This document shows, piece by piece, positions 1 through 6,124 of a stretch of 6,710 bases of DNA. Each line of letters opens with the position of its first letter. Positions within the stretch are counted from its first letter, which is position 1. The DNA lies in contig JABFSB010000469.1 of the NCBI GenBank assembly GCA_013140875.1, forward strand, positions 1 through 6,710. Direction: 5' to 3'. The DNA comes from Acidobacteriota bacterium. Lineage in GTDB: Bacteria > Acidobacteriota > Blastocatellia > Pyrinomonadales > Pyrinomonadaceae. The notes below the pieces were generated by a model, which saw only the letters and a program-made list of their open reading frames with translations, was not told where the DNA came from and did no database searches. The position numbers were made by a program, and so were the translations under genes.

Positions 1-49
1 CCTGCTCGATATATGACCGGATCCTACCGGAGGTGGACAGTTGTAAGCA

Positions 50-84
50 TTTAGGATTTTAGACAGTTATGCCTAATAGTTCAA
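50..84 (-). promoter_or_regulatory. Predicted sigma70-type promoter firing out of the left edge
   Basis: Read on the minus strand, TTGAAC (79-84) and TAAAAT (56-61) are separated by exactly 17 bases, a good match to the -35/-10 consensus. Transcription would start near position 49-50 and leave the window to the left, so it should serve a gene outside the window. It lies about 40 bp past the tatC stop. No convincing terminator hairpin is visible between tatC and this promoter, so read-through from tatC is possible. The call rests on consensus match alone. Confidence 0.45.
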
Positions 85-121
85 GATGCGAATACGGTCT
101 CTCCGGTTGCACTTTGAGCCG

Positions 122-1189
122 TCAGGCACCCGCTTCCCCACTATCCGAGACCCGCTTCTTTCCGAATATCCACGCAATAAGGATGGAAACCACGTACAGA
201 ACCATCATCGGGGTCGCAAACAGCATCATGTTCGGGATATCTCCGGTTGGCGAAACAACGGCGGCGACGATGAGAATTACGATCAAAGCTATCTTCCAGC
301 TCTTGATCATCAACCGCGGTGTAACGATCCCGATGCGTGCAAGAACGTAACTTATTGCCGGCATCTGAAATATCAGGCCCATTGCCAGCATGATAATCGT
401 TATCAGGTCGAAATAGTCGGTCGCGCGCAATAACTGCCTGAAGTCCGCACCGAGACTTAGTAAATAGCTGACCGCTGGCGGGAATAGAATGTAATAAGCA
501 AAGGCGGCTCCGCCAACAAAGGAAATGCTCGACAAAACAACGAAAGGTGTTACGTAAGATCGTTCGTGTTTATAAAGGGCCGGCGAGATAAACCCCCACA
601 CCTGTATCAGAAGCAACGGTAGTGAGACCGCGATTGCCGTGTATAAAGAAACCGTGACATACAGGGTAAAATTCTCCTGAGCGGTCTGAACGATTAGCTT
701 TTCGTCCGTGCTTCCGGGATTTTCGGCGTTCGGTCCAAGATCGACGGGAAGACGCACCCCCTTTGGAATTACTGAACTATTAGTATAAATCGGCTCATCT
801 GTAAACAAAGACAACTGCCCGTCCGTATCGGTTACGACGATCGAGTTTACAGATGCGCCCGGCTGAACAACGCCTGTTCCAAGTTTGGTCGCTTCGGAGA
901 AAATGTACCGGCCGGTGTCTCCTTCTCGTAAACTGCTGAGCGGACGAACGGCTTCGTCACCGGTTCGGCCGATGACCGGCACCTCACGCCGCTGAGCCTC
1001 GGAAAGCGCTTTTCGGATCGGGATCGAGAGAAAATTGAAAATAGCCTGAGAAGCAAACCAGCAAGCGATAAACGCAATTACTAGAATAATTACAGAATTA
1101 ACCAGCCTTCGCCGCAGCTCGTCCAAATGATCGAGAAAGGACATTTGCGATCCCAGTTCTTCGCTTTCGCTTTTGTCTAGTGCGTCCAT
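122..1189 (-). CDS. tatC: TatC, Tat protein-export receptor, with enlarged first periplasmic loop
   Basis: TatC is the inner-membrane receptor that binds twin-arginine signal peptides and, with TatA/TatB, moves folded proteins across the cytoplasmic membrane. The 355-residue product has the cytoplasmic HLDELRRRL motif (residues 21-29), the strongly conserved QVWGFISPALYKHER segment (196-210, including the glutamate of HER), FQMP (274-277) and SPTGD (313-317). Six membrane segments are plausible at about 32-54, 176-197, 214-236, 260-283, 297-313 and 318-342. Family members are usually near 250 residues. The extra length is an insertion of about 100 residues (about 63-165) between membrane segments 1 and 2, in the first periplasmic loop. 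The start is uncertain: I prefer the ATG at 1189, 17 bp after the tatB stop; a TTG at 1216 overlapping tatB and an ATG at 1144 are alternatives, and none has a strong ribosome binding site. Probably co-transcribed with the tatB-like gene. Confidence 0.93.
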   Translation of the reverse strand: MDALDKSESEELGSQMSFLDHLDELRRRLVNSVIILVIAFIACWFASQAIFNFLSIPIRKALSEAQRREVPVIGRTGDEAVRPLSSLREGDTGRYIFSEATKLGTGVVQPGASVNSIVVTDTDGQLSLFTDEPIYTNSSVIPKGVRLPVDLGPNAENPGSTDEKLIVQTAQENFTLYVTVSLYTAIAVSLPLLLIQVWGFISPALYKHERSYVTPFVVLSSISFVGGAAFAYYILFPPAVSYLLSLGADFRQLLRATDYFDLITIIMLAMGLIFQMPAISYVLARIGIVTPRLMIKSWKIALIVILIVAAVVSPTGDIPNMMLFATPMMVLYVVSILIAWIFGKKRVSDSGEAGA

Positions 1190-1206
1190 TCTTAAAACCG
1201 GCCCGG

Positions 1207-1644
1207 CTATAACCAATCCTTCTTTTCCGAACGAGAGTTTTGGGTCTGTTGCGTATCTACGGCCCCGAGGTCCTGGTCTTCGTCTTTTGCCTCTGGGCTT
1301 TCAACCGTTTCGGTCCCGGCGGCATCTTTGAACTCTGACGCATCGATCTTCCTCACCTCAGGCGGCGATATCCCGGACTGTAGGGTGCCTGTCGGTTCTG
1401 CTCGTGAGGTCGTCTCAGCGTCGAGGTTTCCCAATTCTTTCAGTGCCTTTGCTTCTTCGTCGAAATTAACCTCGCGTTCCCAGGTTTCTTTGAATTCGTT
1501 CGTGGTATTCCGGAAATCGGCCATGATCTTGCCTAGTTTCCTGGCAATCTCGGGCAGTTTGCGCGGGCCGAGAAAGATCAGCGCGACTATGCCGATCATT
1601 ATCAACTCGGATGTTCCGATGGATTCGAAGATTAGCAAAAACAC
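1207..1644 (-). CDS. tatB: TatA/TatB-family translocase subunit, TatB-like
   Basis: Single-spanning membrane subunit of the twin-arginine translocase, working with the adjacent TatC. The 145-residue product has a short N-terminal membrane segment (about 12-25), a hinge LGPRKLP (25-31) and an amphipathic helix (about 32-58), followed by a charged, mostly acidic, probably disordered tail rich in E, D, S, T and Q. A glutamate at residue 13 sits where E. coli TatB has Glu8 (TatA has Gln), and the hinge is LGP rather than FGT/FGP; both favour TatB, as does the extended helix after the hinge. In phyla with few Tat genes such a protein can act as both TatA and TatB, so the subtype is an inference. 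It starts with GTG at 1644, supported by AGAGGT 7 nt upstream. It lies 40 bp after the parB stop. Confidence 0.88.
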   Translation of the reverse strand: MFLLIFESIGTSELIMIGIVALIFLGPRKLPEIARKLGKIMADFRNTTNEFKETWEREVNFDEEAKALKELGNLDAETTSRAEPTGTLQSGISPPEVRKIDASEFKDAAGTETVESPEAKDEDQDLGAVDTQQTQNSRSEKKDWL

Positions 1645-1651
1645 TGCCGTT

Positions 1652-1657
1652 ACCTCT
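1652..1657 (-). promoter_or_regulatory. Ribosome binding site of the tatB-like gene
   Basis: AGAGGT on the minus strand, 7 nt before the GTG at 1644. It supports this non-ATG start; no ATG upstream of the membrane segment competes with it. Confidence 0.6.
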
Positions 1658-1684
1658 GGAAACTAATTACACTTTCGATATAGA

Positions 1685-2548
1685 TCACTTTCCGGCCTCG
1701 ATGATCGTCTGATAGACGCGGTCGAGGTCATCCATCGAATAATACTCGATCTCGACCTTACCTCCCACACCTGTCCTGGACGGGATTATATTCACATTGG
1801 TGCCCAATTTTCTTCTCAGCTTCGTTTCCGCCGAAATAAGATTGGCATCGCGTGCGGACTTAACTCGTGTCTTATTAACAGCTTGCAAACTCTGCTTGCT
1901 TTCTTTCCTAATCATCCGCTCGGTTTCACGGACCGATAGAGACATGGCGACGATCGTTTTCGCAACCCGCCGCTGGGCCGCCGCGTCTTCCGTCATCAAA
2001 AGGGCCCGGGCGTGTCCCGCGGTAATCTTTTCATGTTCGATCAGGTCAAGGATCTCATCCGGTAATTTCAATAGTCGCAGCGATGTGGTTATCATCGTTC
2101 GGCTTTTGCCGATGCGCGTCGATACCATTTCCTGCGTAAGCCCAATAGAATCAATGAGTTTGCGAAACGCTCGGGCTTCTTCGACGGGATTGAGTTCCTG
2201 CCGTTGGATGTTCTCGATCAACGCGATCTCAAGCAATTTCTCGTCCGCAACCTCGCGAACGACCACCGGAACTCTCCGCAAACCGGCGCGTTGAGCTGCC
2301 CGCCACCGACGCTCTCCAGCCACGATTTGGTAGCCGCCGCCATTCTTTCTTACGACGATCGGCTGGACGATCCCGTTTGCCTTTATCGACACGGCCAGTT
2401 CATCGAGTGCCGTTTCTTCAAATCTCGAGCGCGGCTGTTCGGAATTCGGTTCGATCTGGTCGATACCCAATTCCTGGATACTGCTGTCCTTTGGCGTCTC
2501 GTCTCCAAGCAGAGCGCTCAGGCCCCGACCGAGCGGTTGTCTAGCCAT
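1685..2548 (-). CDS. parB: ParB chromosome-partitioning protein (CTPase DNA clamp)
   Basis: ParB loads at parS, closes as a CTP-dependent clamp and spreads on neighbouring DNA, making the partition complex that ParA moves. The 287-residue product starts with PLGRGLSALLG (5-15), the usual N-terminal ParA-interaction region. The ParB/Srx CTP-binding core follows, with GIVQPIVVR (59-67), GERRWRA (78-84) and ENIQR (112-116), then a helix-turn-helix at about 137-160 and a C-terminal dimerisation domain ending in EYYSMDDLDRVYQTI. The recognition helix reads GKSRTMITTSLRLLKLP, whereas the usual form is close to SRSTVANxLRLL, so the A-N pair is T-T here. The start is the ATG at 2548, set by the family N-terminus and a strong AAAGGAGG site; the frame stays open another 36 codons to 2656 but that part is ParA in another frame. 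It overlaps parA by 8 bp, indicating translational coupling. Confidence 0.97.
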   Translation of the reverse strand: MARQPLGRGLSALLGDETPKDSSIQELGIDQIEPNSEQPRSRFEETALDELAVSIKANGIVQPIVVRKNGGGYQIVAGERRWRAAQRAGLRRVPVVVREVADEKLLEIALIENIQRQELNPVEEARAFRKLIDSIGLTQEMVSTRIGKSRTMITTSLRLLKLPDEILDLIEHEKITAGHARALLMTEDAAAQRRVAKTIVAMSLSVRETERMIRKESKQSLQAVNKTRVKSARDANLISAETKLRRKLGTNVNIIPSRTGVGGKVEIEYYSMDDLDRVYQTIIEAGK

Positions 2549-3302
2549 GGCTGATAACCTCCTTTGCAAGCTGAATATATGCGTCTGCACCGCGTGACCT
2601 TGGATCGTATTGCAGTATCGGTTTGCCGAAACTGGGGGCTTCGGCCAGACGCACATTCCGGGGAATCACGGTTTTGAAAACCTGGGTGCCATAAAAATCC
2701 CGTAAGTCCTTGGCCACGGCCGTGGAAAGGTTCGTTCTTTCATCGTACATCGTCAGAAGCAGGCCTTCGATCGCCAGCGACGGATTCAGTTCCCGCTTTA
2801 GCCGTGTAAGTGTTTCAAATAGTTCAGTTACGCCTTCAAGTGCAAAATACTCGCACTGTACCGGCACCAGGATTGAATCGGCGGCCGTGAGCCCGTTTAC
2901 TGTCAAAATGCCAAGCGACGGCGGGCAATCCACGATAATAAAGTGAAAATAGTCTTTAATTTCGCTCACCAGTCCGCGAAGGATGGTCGCACGATTTTCG
3001 GCCTCGCTCAGCTCGATCTCAACGCCGGCAAGATTTTTATCCGAAGGCAGAACCCACATCGTCGGTATCTCGGTAGGAAGTACCAGGTCACGAACCGGTT
3101 CGCCGGTAATCAATGCGTGATAAAGGTTCTTTCGGTCGTTCGAACGCTGGATGCCCGAACCGGACGTGGCATTTCCCTGCGGGTCGGCATCTATTAGCAG
3201 GACCTTTCGCTTTTCCTGCGCCAATGCGGCGGCTAGATTTATTGCCGTGGTCGTCTTCCCGACGCCGCCTTTTTGATTCGCTACCGCAATTACTCGACCC
3301 AT
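2541..3302 (-). CDS. parA: ParA/Soj chromosome-partitioning ATPase
   Basis: ParA dimerises with ATP, binds the nucleoid non-specifically and is released by ParB-stimulated hydrolysis, moving the parS-ParB complex. The 253-residue product has the deviant Walker A KGGVGKTT (11-18), with the signature lysine K11 as well as K16, the switch segment LLIDADPQGNAT (34-45) and Walker B FIIVDCPPSLG (120-130). There is no N-terminal DNA-binding extension, so it is the short Soj-type chromosomal form rather than a P1-like autorepressor. The ATG at 3302 gives the family's normal N-terminus (MGRVIAVANQKGG); a TTG at 3329 would add nine residues and is less likely. The ribosome binding site is weak (GAGAGAA about 12 nt upstream). 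Two parS-like sites lie just upstream, so ParB spreading could affect its transcription. I see no convincing sigma70 promoter in the gap. Confidence 0.97.
   Translation of the reverse strand: MGRVIAVANQKGGVGKTTTAINLAAALAQEKRKVLLIDADPQGNATSGSGIQRSNDRKNLYHALITGEPVRDLVLPTEIPTMWVLPSDKNLAGVEIELSEAENRATILRGLVSEIKDYFHFIIVDCPPSLGILTVNGLTAADSILVPVQCEYFALEGVTELFETLTRLKRELNPSLAIEGLLLTMYDERTNLSTAVAKDLRDFYGTQVFKTVIPRNVRLAEAPSFGKPILQYDPRSRGADAYIQLAKEVISHG
2558..2565 (-). promoter_or_regulatory. Strong ribosome binding site fixing the parB start
   Basis: AAAGGAGG on the minus strand, 9 nt before the ATG at 2548 and inside the end of parA. It settles the choice between this start and the longer open frame reaching 2656. 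Confidence 0.85.
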
Positions 3303-3374
3303 AAAACGCAAATATTCTCTCAATTTCAAGTTACCATACGCTGTACGAGTAAGGTAGCAGCCCTAAGACTAAAA

Positions 3375-3390
3375 TGTGGCACGTGCCACG
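3375..3390. promoter_or_regulatory. parS: parS-like ParB-binding site 1
   Basis: TGTGGCACGTGCCACG contains a perfect 14-bp palindrome (3376-3389) centred on CACGTG. The known parS consensus in Bacillus is TGTTTCACGTGAAACA; this site matches the outer TGT and the CACGTG centre and differs in the two bases on each side of the centre block. With one mismatched pair (3375/3390) the symmetry extends to 3372-3393. Its position next to parA-parB and a second copy 50 bp away support the call. Binding by this ParB is an inference. Confidence 0.72.
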
Positions 3391-3417
3391 TTTGGATGAA
3401 TTTAATTCTTTTCTTGA

Positions 3418-3447
3418 AAGCGAATGTGGCACGTGCCACATTCGCTT
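3418..3447. repeat. Perfect 30-bp palindrome at the mnmG 3' end
   Basis: All 15 base pairs about the axis 3432/3433 are complementary. In mnmG mRNA this could fold into a 13-bp stem with a four-base loop, placed at the stop codon (3446-3448). Only a short UUUC follows, not a proper U-tract, so it would be a poor intrinsic terminator, though it might still slow transcription or protect the 3' end. The inner 16 bp match parS-like site 2, so DNA binding is the more likely main function. Confidence 0.7.
3425..3440. promoter_or_regulatory. parS: parS-like ParB-binding site 2
   Basis: TGTGGCACGTGCCACA is a perfect 16-bp palindrome with the same core as site 1. It sits at the centre of a larger perfect palindrome (3418-3447) that reaches into the mnmG stop codon. 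I find no further CACGTG copies in the window, so the two sites are confined to the mnmG-parA gap. Confidence 0.75.
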
Positions 3448-5335
3448 AGTTCTTCGCGGAATCGCTGGCGCGGTTTGCGAACAAGTGGACCAAAACAGAG
3501 GATACGGCCGCGGGAGTCAGCCCGGCTATCCTTCTCACCTGGGAAAATGTTTGCGGGCGTGCGCGCTCTAAACGCTCGATCATCTCGTTCGACAGGCCTC
3601 CTATCGAAGCAAACTCGAACGATTCCGGTACTTTCAGTGAATCGTGGTGATTGACCCGTTCAGTGGCGATTTCCTGTTTTGCGATATAGCCGCTGTATAG
3701 CGAATCAGCGAGGGCGGTTTCAAGTTCCGGCTGCTTCACACTGTTTCGCACCTCGGCCGGCAGCATCCGATGGACTAACTCGGGCTTAACGCCTTGCCTC
3801 ATCGCTAACTGCGACAAAGTAAACGAATCCCCAAGATCGCTGCCCAATATCTGCGATACCGTCGCGTATTCGACCGACGAACGCTTAAACCGCGTTCCAT
3901 CAAGCGCATTTCTCAATTTAGCTATGCGGTCCCGCTTAGCATTGAACCGTTCCCAATCGCAATCGCCAACCAGACCGATATCACGGCCGATGGGCGAAAG
4001 CCTCTGATCAGCGTTGTCATGACGCAGCTTCAGCCGAGATTCTGCCCTAGATGTGAATAGTCGGTACGGTTCATCCACGCCGTGCCGGATCAGGTCGTCG
4101 GCCAGCACACCGATGTAAGCCTCGTCACGGCCTAGCGTGCATGGTTTTCGGCCTTGGACGGAAAAGGCGGCATTGATGCCTGCTAACAGGCCCTGACACG
4201 CGGCTTCCTCGTAACCGGTCGTGCCGTTTATTTGTCCCGCGAGAAACAGTCCGTTCATCCGCGTCGATTCCATCGTCGCTCGAAGCTCACGAGGATCGAC
4301 AAAGTCATACTCGATGGCATAACCGGGCCGAATGATCTGAACCTGCTCAAAACCGTCGATCATCCGCAGCAGTTCGAGTTGAAGCGATGATGGGAGCGAG
4401 GTCGAGAATCCGTTCAGGTACACCTCATGCGTGTTATGTCCTTCAGGCTCAAGAAATAGCTGGTGCCGGTCCTTGTCCGCGAACTTCACCACCTTGTCTT
4501 CGATCGACGGGCAATAGCGCGGGCCGACGCCCTTGATCTTGCCCGAATAAAGCGGCGATTGGTGCAGATTATCGCGGATCGTCTGATGCAGCCGGTCGCT
4601 CGTATAACCGATAAAGCACTGGATCTGCGGCTGCTCGATCTTTTCGGTCGCAAATGAGAATGCGACCGGCTTTTCGTCCGGTGGCTGAGCCTCGAACGCG
4701 TCCCAGTCGATCGTTCGGCCATCAAGCCGAGGGGGCGTTCCTGTTTTCAATCTTCCGACCGGAAACCCCTGCATCTTAAGGGCTTTCGCCAATTCTACCG
4801 ATGCCGGCTCACCCGCCCGACCGGCTGAGAAGGTTTGTTTGCCTGTGTGGATCGTACCGTTGAGAAAGGTGCCGGTCGCGACGACGACCGCTTTCGCTCC
4901 GAAGCGGCGCGTATCCTGCATTTCAACGCCGATAACCTTATTATTCTCAACAATTAGGTCAACGACCACGCCTTGCCGAAGGTGCAGATCCGGGGTCGCT
5001 TCCAAAACACGCCGCATCTCGGTCCGGTACAGGCTTCGATCGGCCTGGGCCCGCGGTGACTGCACAGCCGGTCCGCGTGATCGATTCAGCAATCGAAACT
5101 GGATTCCCGTCCGGTCGATAACCCGGCCCATAATGCCGCCTAGCGCGTCTATCTCTCTGACAACATGACCTTTAGCTATCCCACCAACCGCCGGATTACA
5201 CGACATCTGCGCGATTAAGTCGAGGTTGATCGTAACAAGCGCCGTCCGCGCACCGAGCCACGCGGCCGCCGACGCCGCCTCGCACCCCGCGTGGCCCGCG
5301 CCGATAACGATCACATCAAAACTTTCGTCGAACAT
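3446..5335 (-). CDS. mnmG: MnmG (GidA), tRNA uridine-34 5-carboxymethylaminomethyl modification enzyme
   Basis: FAD-dependent enzyme that, with MnmE, adds the (carboxymethyl)aminomethyl group to C5 of wobble uridine 34 in certain tRNAs, using methylenetetrahydrofolate. The 629-residue length is normal for the family. It has the N-terminal dinucleotide-binding motif VIVIGAGHAGCEAA (8-21), the family signature SCNPAVGGIAKGH (45-57), the GTPPRLDGRTIDW segment and PRYCPSIEDK with Cys275, matching the catalytic cysteine (Cys277 in E. coli). The helical C-terminal domain that contacts MnmE and tRNA is present and ends near LTPAAVSSVLVHL. The ATG at 5335 gives the standard N-terminus, but only a weak TTGAG lies upstream; the start is 10 bp after the PIN toxin stop, so coupling to it is possible. 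No rsmG follows, although mnmG-rsmG-parA-parB is a common order. Confidence 0.98.
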   Translation of the reverse strand: MFDESFDVIVIGAGHAGCEAASAAAWLGARTALVTINLDLIAQMSCNPAVGGIAKGHVVREIDALGGIMGRVIDRTGIQFRLLNRSRGPAVQSPRAQADRSLYRTEMRRVLEATPDLHLRQGVVVDLIVENNKVIGVEMQDTRRFGAKAVVVATGTFLNGTIHTGKQTFSAGRAGEPASVELAKALKMQGFPVGRLKTGTPPRLDGRTIDWDAFEAQPPDEKPVAFSFATEKIEQPQIQCFIGYTSDRLHQTIRDNLHQSPLYSGKIKGVGPRYCPSIEDKVVKFADKDRHQLFLEPEGHNTHEVYLNGFSTSLPSSLQLELLRMIDGFEQVQIIRPGYAIEYDFVDPRELRATMESTRMNGLFLAGQINGTTGYEEAACQGLLAGINAAFSVQGRKPCTLGRDEAYIGVLADDLIRHGVDEPYRLFTSRAESRLKLRHDNADQRLSPIGRDIGLVGDCDWERFNAKRDRIAKLRNALDGTRFKRSSVEYATVSQILGSDLGDSFTLSQLAMRQGVKPELVHRMLPAEVRNSVKQPELETALADSLYSGYIAKQEIATERVNHHDSLKVPESFEFASIGGLSNEMIERLERARPQTFSQVRRIAGLTPAAVSSVLVHLFANRASDSAKN

Positions 5336-5345
5336 TTTCTAAAAC

Positions 5346-5768
5346 TCAACCATCAATACCGACAAGTGAAATTCTTTGACGCCCAAATCGCCGGTATATG
5401 CGAAAATCGCTGTCAAACGTAAAAATCGCAGCGTCGTGCAGCTCGCTCATCTTGACAAGGCATGCATCGGCCAATGACATTGGAGTCGTCGAGTACTTCC
5501 GCATCAGCGACCGAATCTCCGGGATATGGTCCGCAAGCGAAAAATCGATCTTCAACGCTCCCGACTCTATCAAACCAAGAACGATATCCTGGCCGCCTGC
5601 CACCTTTCTCGTCAGAAAGAGAGCTTCCGAAATTACGGGTTCACAGGTATATAGAGGCTTAGTGATTGACCTGAACAATGGTGCCGCTCGTTGAAAGTGC
5701 TGGTCGCTTCGGCTCAAGGCTCCGACGATTGCCCCCGCGTCGGCGATCACCTTACTTTTTACGGCCAT
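5346..5768 (-). CDS. PIN-domain ribonuclease toxin (VapC-like)
   Basis: A 140-residue single-domain PIN protein, likely the toxin of a type II toxin-antitoxin pair and a metal-dependent RNase. The acidic residues expected to bind Mg/Mn are all present: D10 (IADAGAIV), E48 (VISEAL), D101 (SLADACLV) and D119, with D121 close by (FTFDSDF). Nothing suggests truncation. The ATG at 5768 overlaps the antitoxin end by 17 bp, usual for such pairs. GGAAGG lies only 2 nt before the ATG, too close for a standard ribosome binding site, so translation probably depends on coupling to the antitoxin. The RNA target cannot be read from the sequence; VapC toxins often cut tRNA or rRNA. Confidence 0.88.
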   Translation of the reverse strand: MAVKSKVIADAGAIVGALSRSDQHFQRAAPLFRSITKPLYTCEPVISEALFLTRKVAGGQDIVLGLIESGALKIDFSLADHIPEIRSLMRKYSTTPMSLADACLVKMSELHDAAIFTFDSDFRIYRRFGRQRISLVGIDG

Positions 5769-6057
5769 ATCCTTCCATATATTTCGGATTGGTCGAGAGA
5801 TCGGAAGGCAGTCCCTTCAAACAACCTATAAATTTATCTAAAATCGCGTCCCAGTCTTTTTCGGTTGAGTTGGAACCATTGACTGCCGGCCGGCCGTTCT
5901 TTCGATCGTCAACCACCTTGAGATCGCTTTCCCTTATGGCGAAGCTGTTTCCTATCTTTTCCGCCGGTAAACGGCCTGAAGCGATCAACGCCTGAACTCT
6001 TCGAACGCTTATTTTCAGACGTTCGGCGGCTTCCTTTGTACCGATAAAACTATTCAT
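5752..6057 (-). CDS. HTH-domain antitoxin and autorepressor of the PIN toxin
   Basis: A 101-residue protein with an N-terminal excisionase/MerR-like (HTH_17 type) domain: IGTKEAAERLKISVRRVQALIASGRLPAEKIGNS is read in two parts, helix 1 at about 7-14 and the recognition helix at about 18-27, then a wing-like GRLPAEKIG (28-36) and FAIRESDL (39-46). A polar linker leads to a C-terminal region (about 70-101) with WDAILDKFIG and NPKYMEGYGRKK, probably the part that binds and inhibits the toxin. Its role as antitoxin follows from the 17-bp overlap with the PIN gene and the operator-like repeats over its promoter. The ATG at 6057 is chosen because it begins the HTH fold; a TTG at 6075 would add six hydrophobic residues and lies within the promoter. 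No ribosome binding site precedes the ATG, which fits a leaderless mRNA. Confidence 0.82.
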   Translation of the reverse strand: MNSFIGTKEAAERLKISVRRVQALIASGRLPAEKIGNSFAIRESDLKVVDDRKNGRPAVNGSNSTEKDWDAILDKFIGCLKGLPSDLSTNPKYMEGYGRKK

Positions 6058-6093
6058 ACAGACGAATAGTAACAAATTTCGAAACTATTCGTC
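6049..6093. promoter_or_regulatory. Operator-like inverted repeats over the antitoxin promoter
   Basis: The heptamer ACTATTC or its complement GAATAGT occurs at 6049-6055, 6064-6070 and 6084-6090. The last two extend to perfect 10-bp arms (6061-6070 and 6084-6093) with a 13-bp gap that contains the palindrome TTTCGAAA, partly shared with the right arm. The first two form a second inverted pair across the start codon. The half-sites cover the -10 box and the edge of the -35 box, as expected for autorepression by the HTH antitoxin. Confidence 0.65.
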
Positions 6094-6095
6094 AA
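6066..6095 (-). promoter_or_regulatory. Predicted promoter of the antitoxin-toxin pair, likely leaderless
   Basis: On the minus strand, TTGACG (6090-6095) and TACTAT (6066-6071) are separated by 18 bp. Only 8 nt lie between the -10 box and the ATG at 6057, so transcription should start within a base or two of the start codon. This agrees with the absence of a ribosome binding site. The -35 box is strong (5 of 6); the -10 box matches 4 of 6. Confidence 0.55.
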
Positions 6096-6124
6096 CGCGA
6101 ATATTTTTGGCAGAATTTTAGAGC

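Noticed and set aside
13..36. Repeated ACCGG/TACCGG motifs near the left edge
   Set aside because: Too short and too few to call a repeat element; no array or mobile-element end is visible.
69..433. Two plus-strand open frames of 93 and 115 codons
   Set aside because: They mostly overlap tatC on the opposite strand and have no recognisable protein features.
1797..2294. Plus-strand open frame of 165 codons
   Set aside because: Antisense to parB, rich in S and R as expected for a shadow frame, with no domain or signal I can recognise.
2549..2656. N-terminal extension of the parB frame by 36 codons
   Set aside because: It lies within parA in another frame, does not resemble the ParB N-terminus, and the ATG at 2548 has a strong AAAGGAGG site and the family start PLGRGLSALLG.
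3418..3450. Palindrome as a dedicated Rho-independent terminator of mnmG
   Set aside because: The stem is strong but only UUUC follows it, and its core repeats at 3376-3389, which points to a protein-binding site.
5398..5995. Several plus-strand frames opposite the toxin and antitoxin genes
   Set aside because: They are complementary to two well-supported genes and show no motifs or supported starts.
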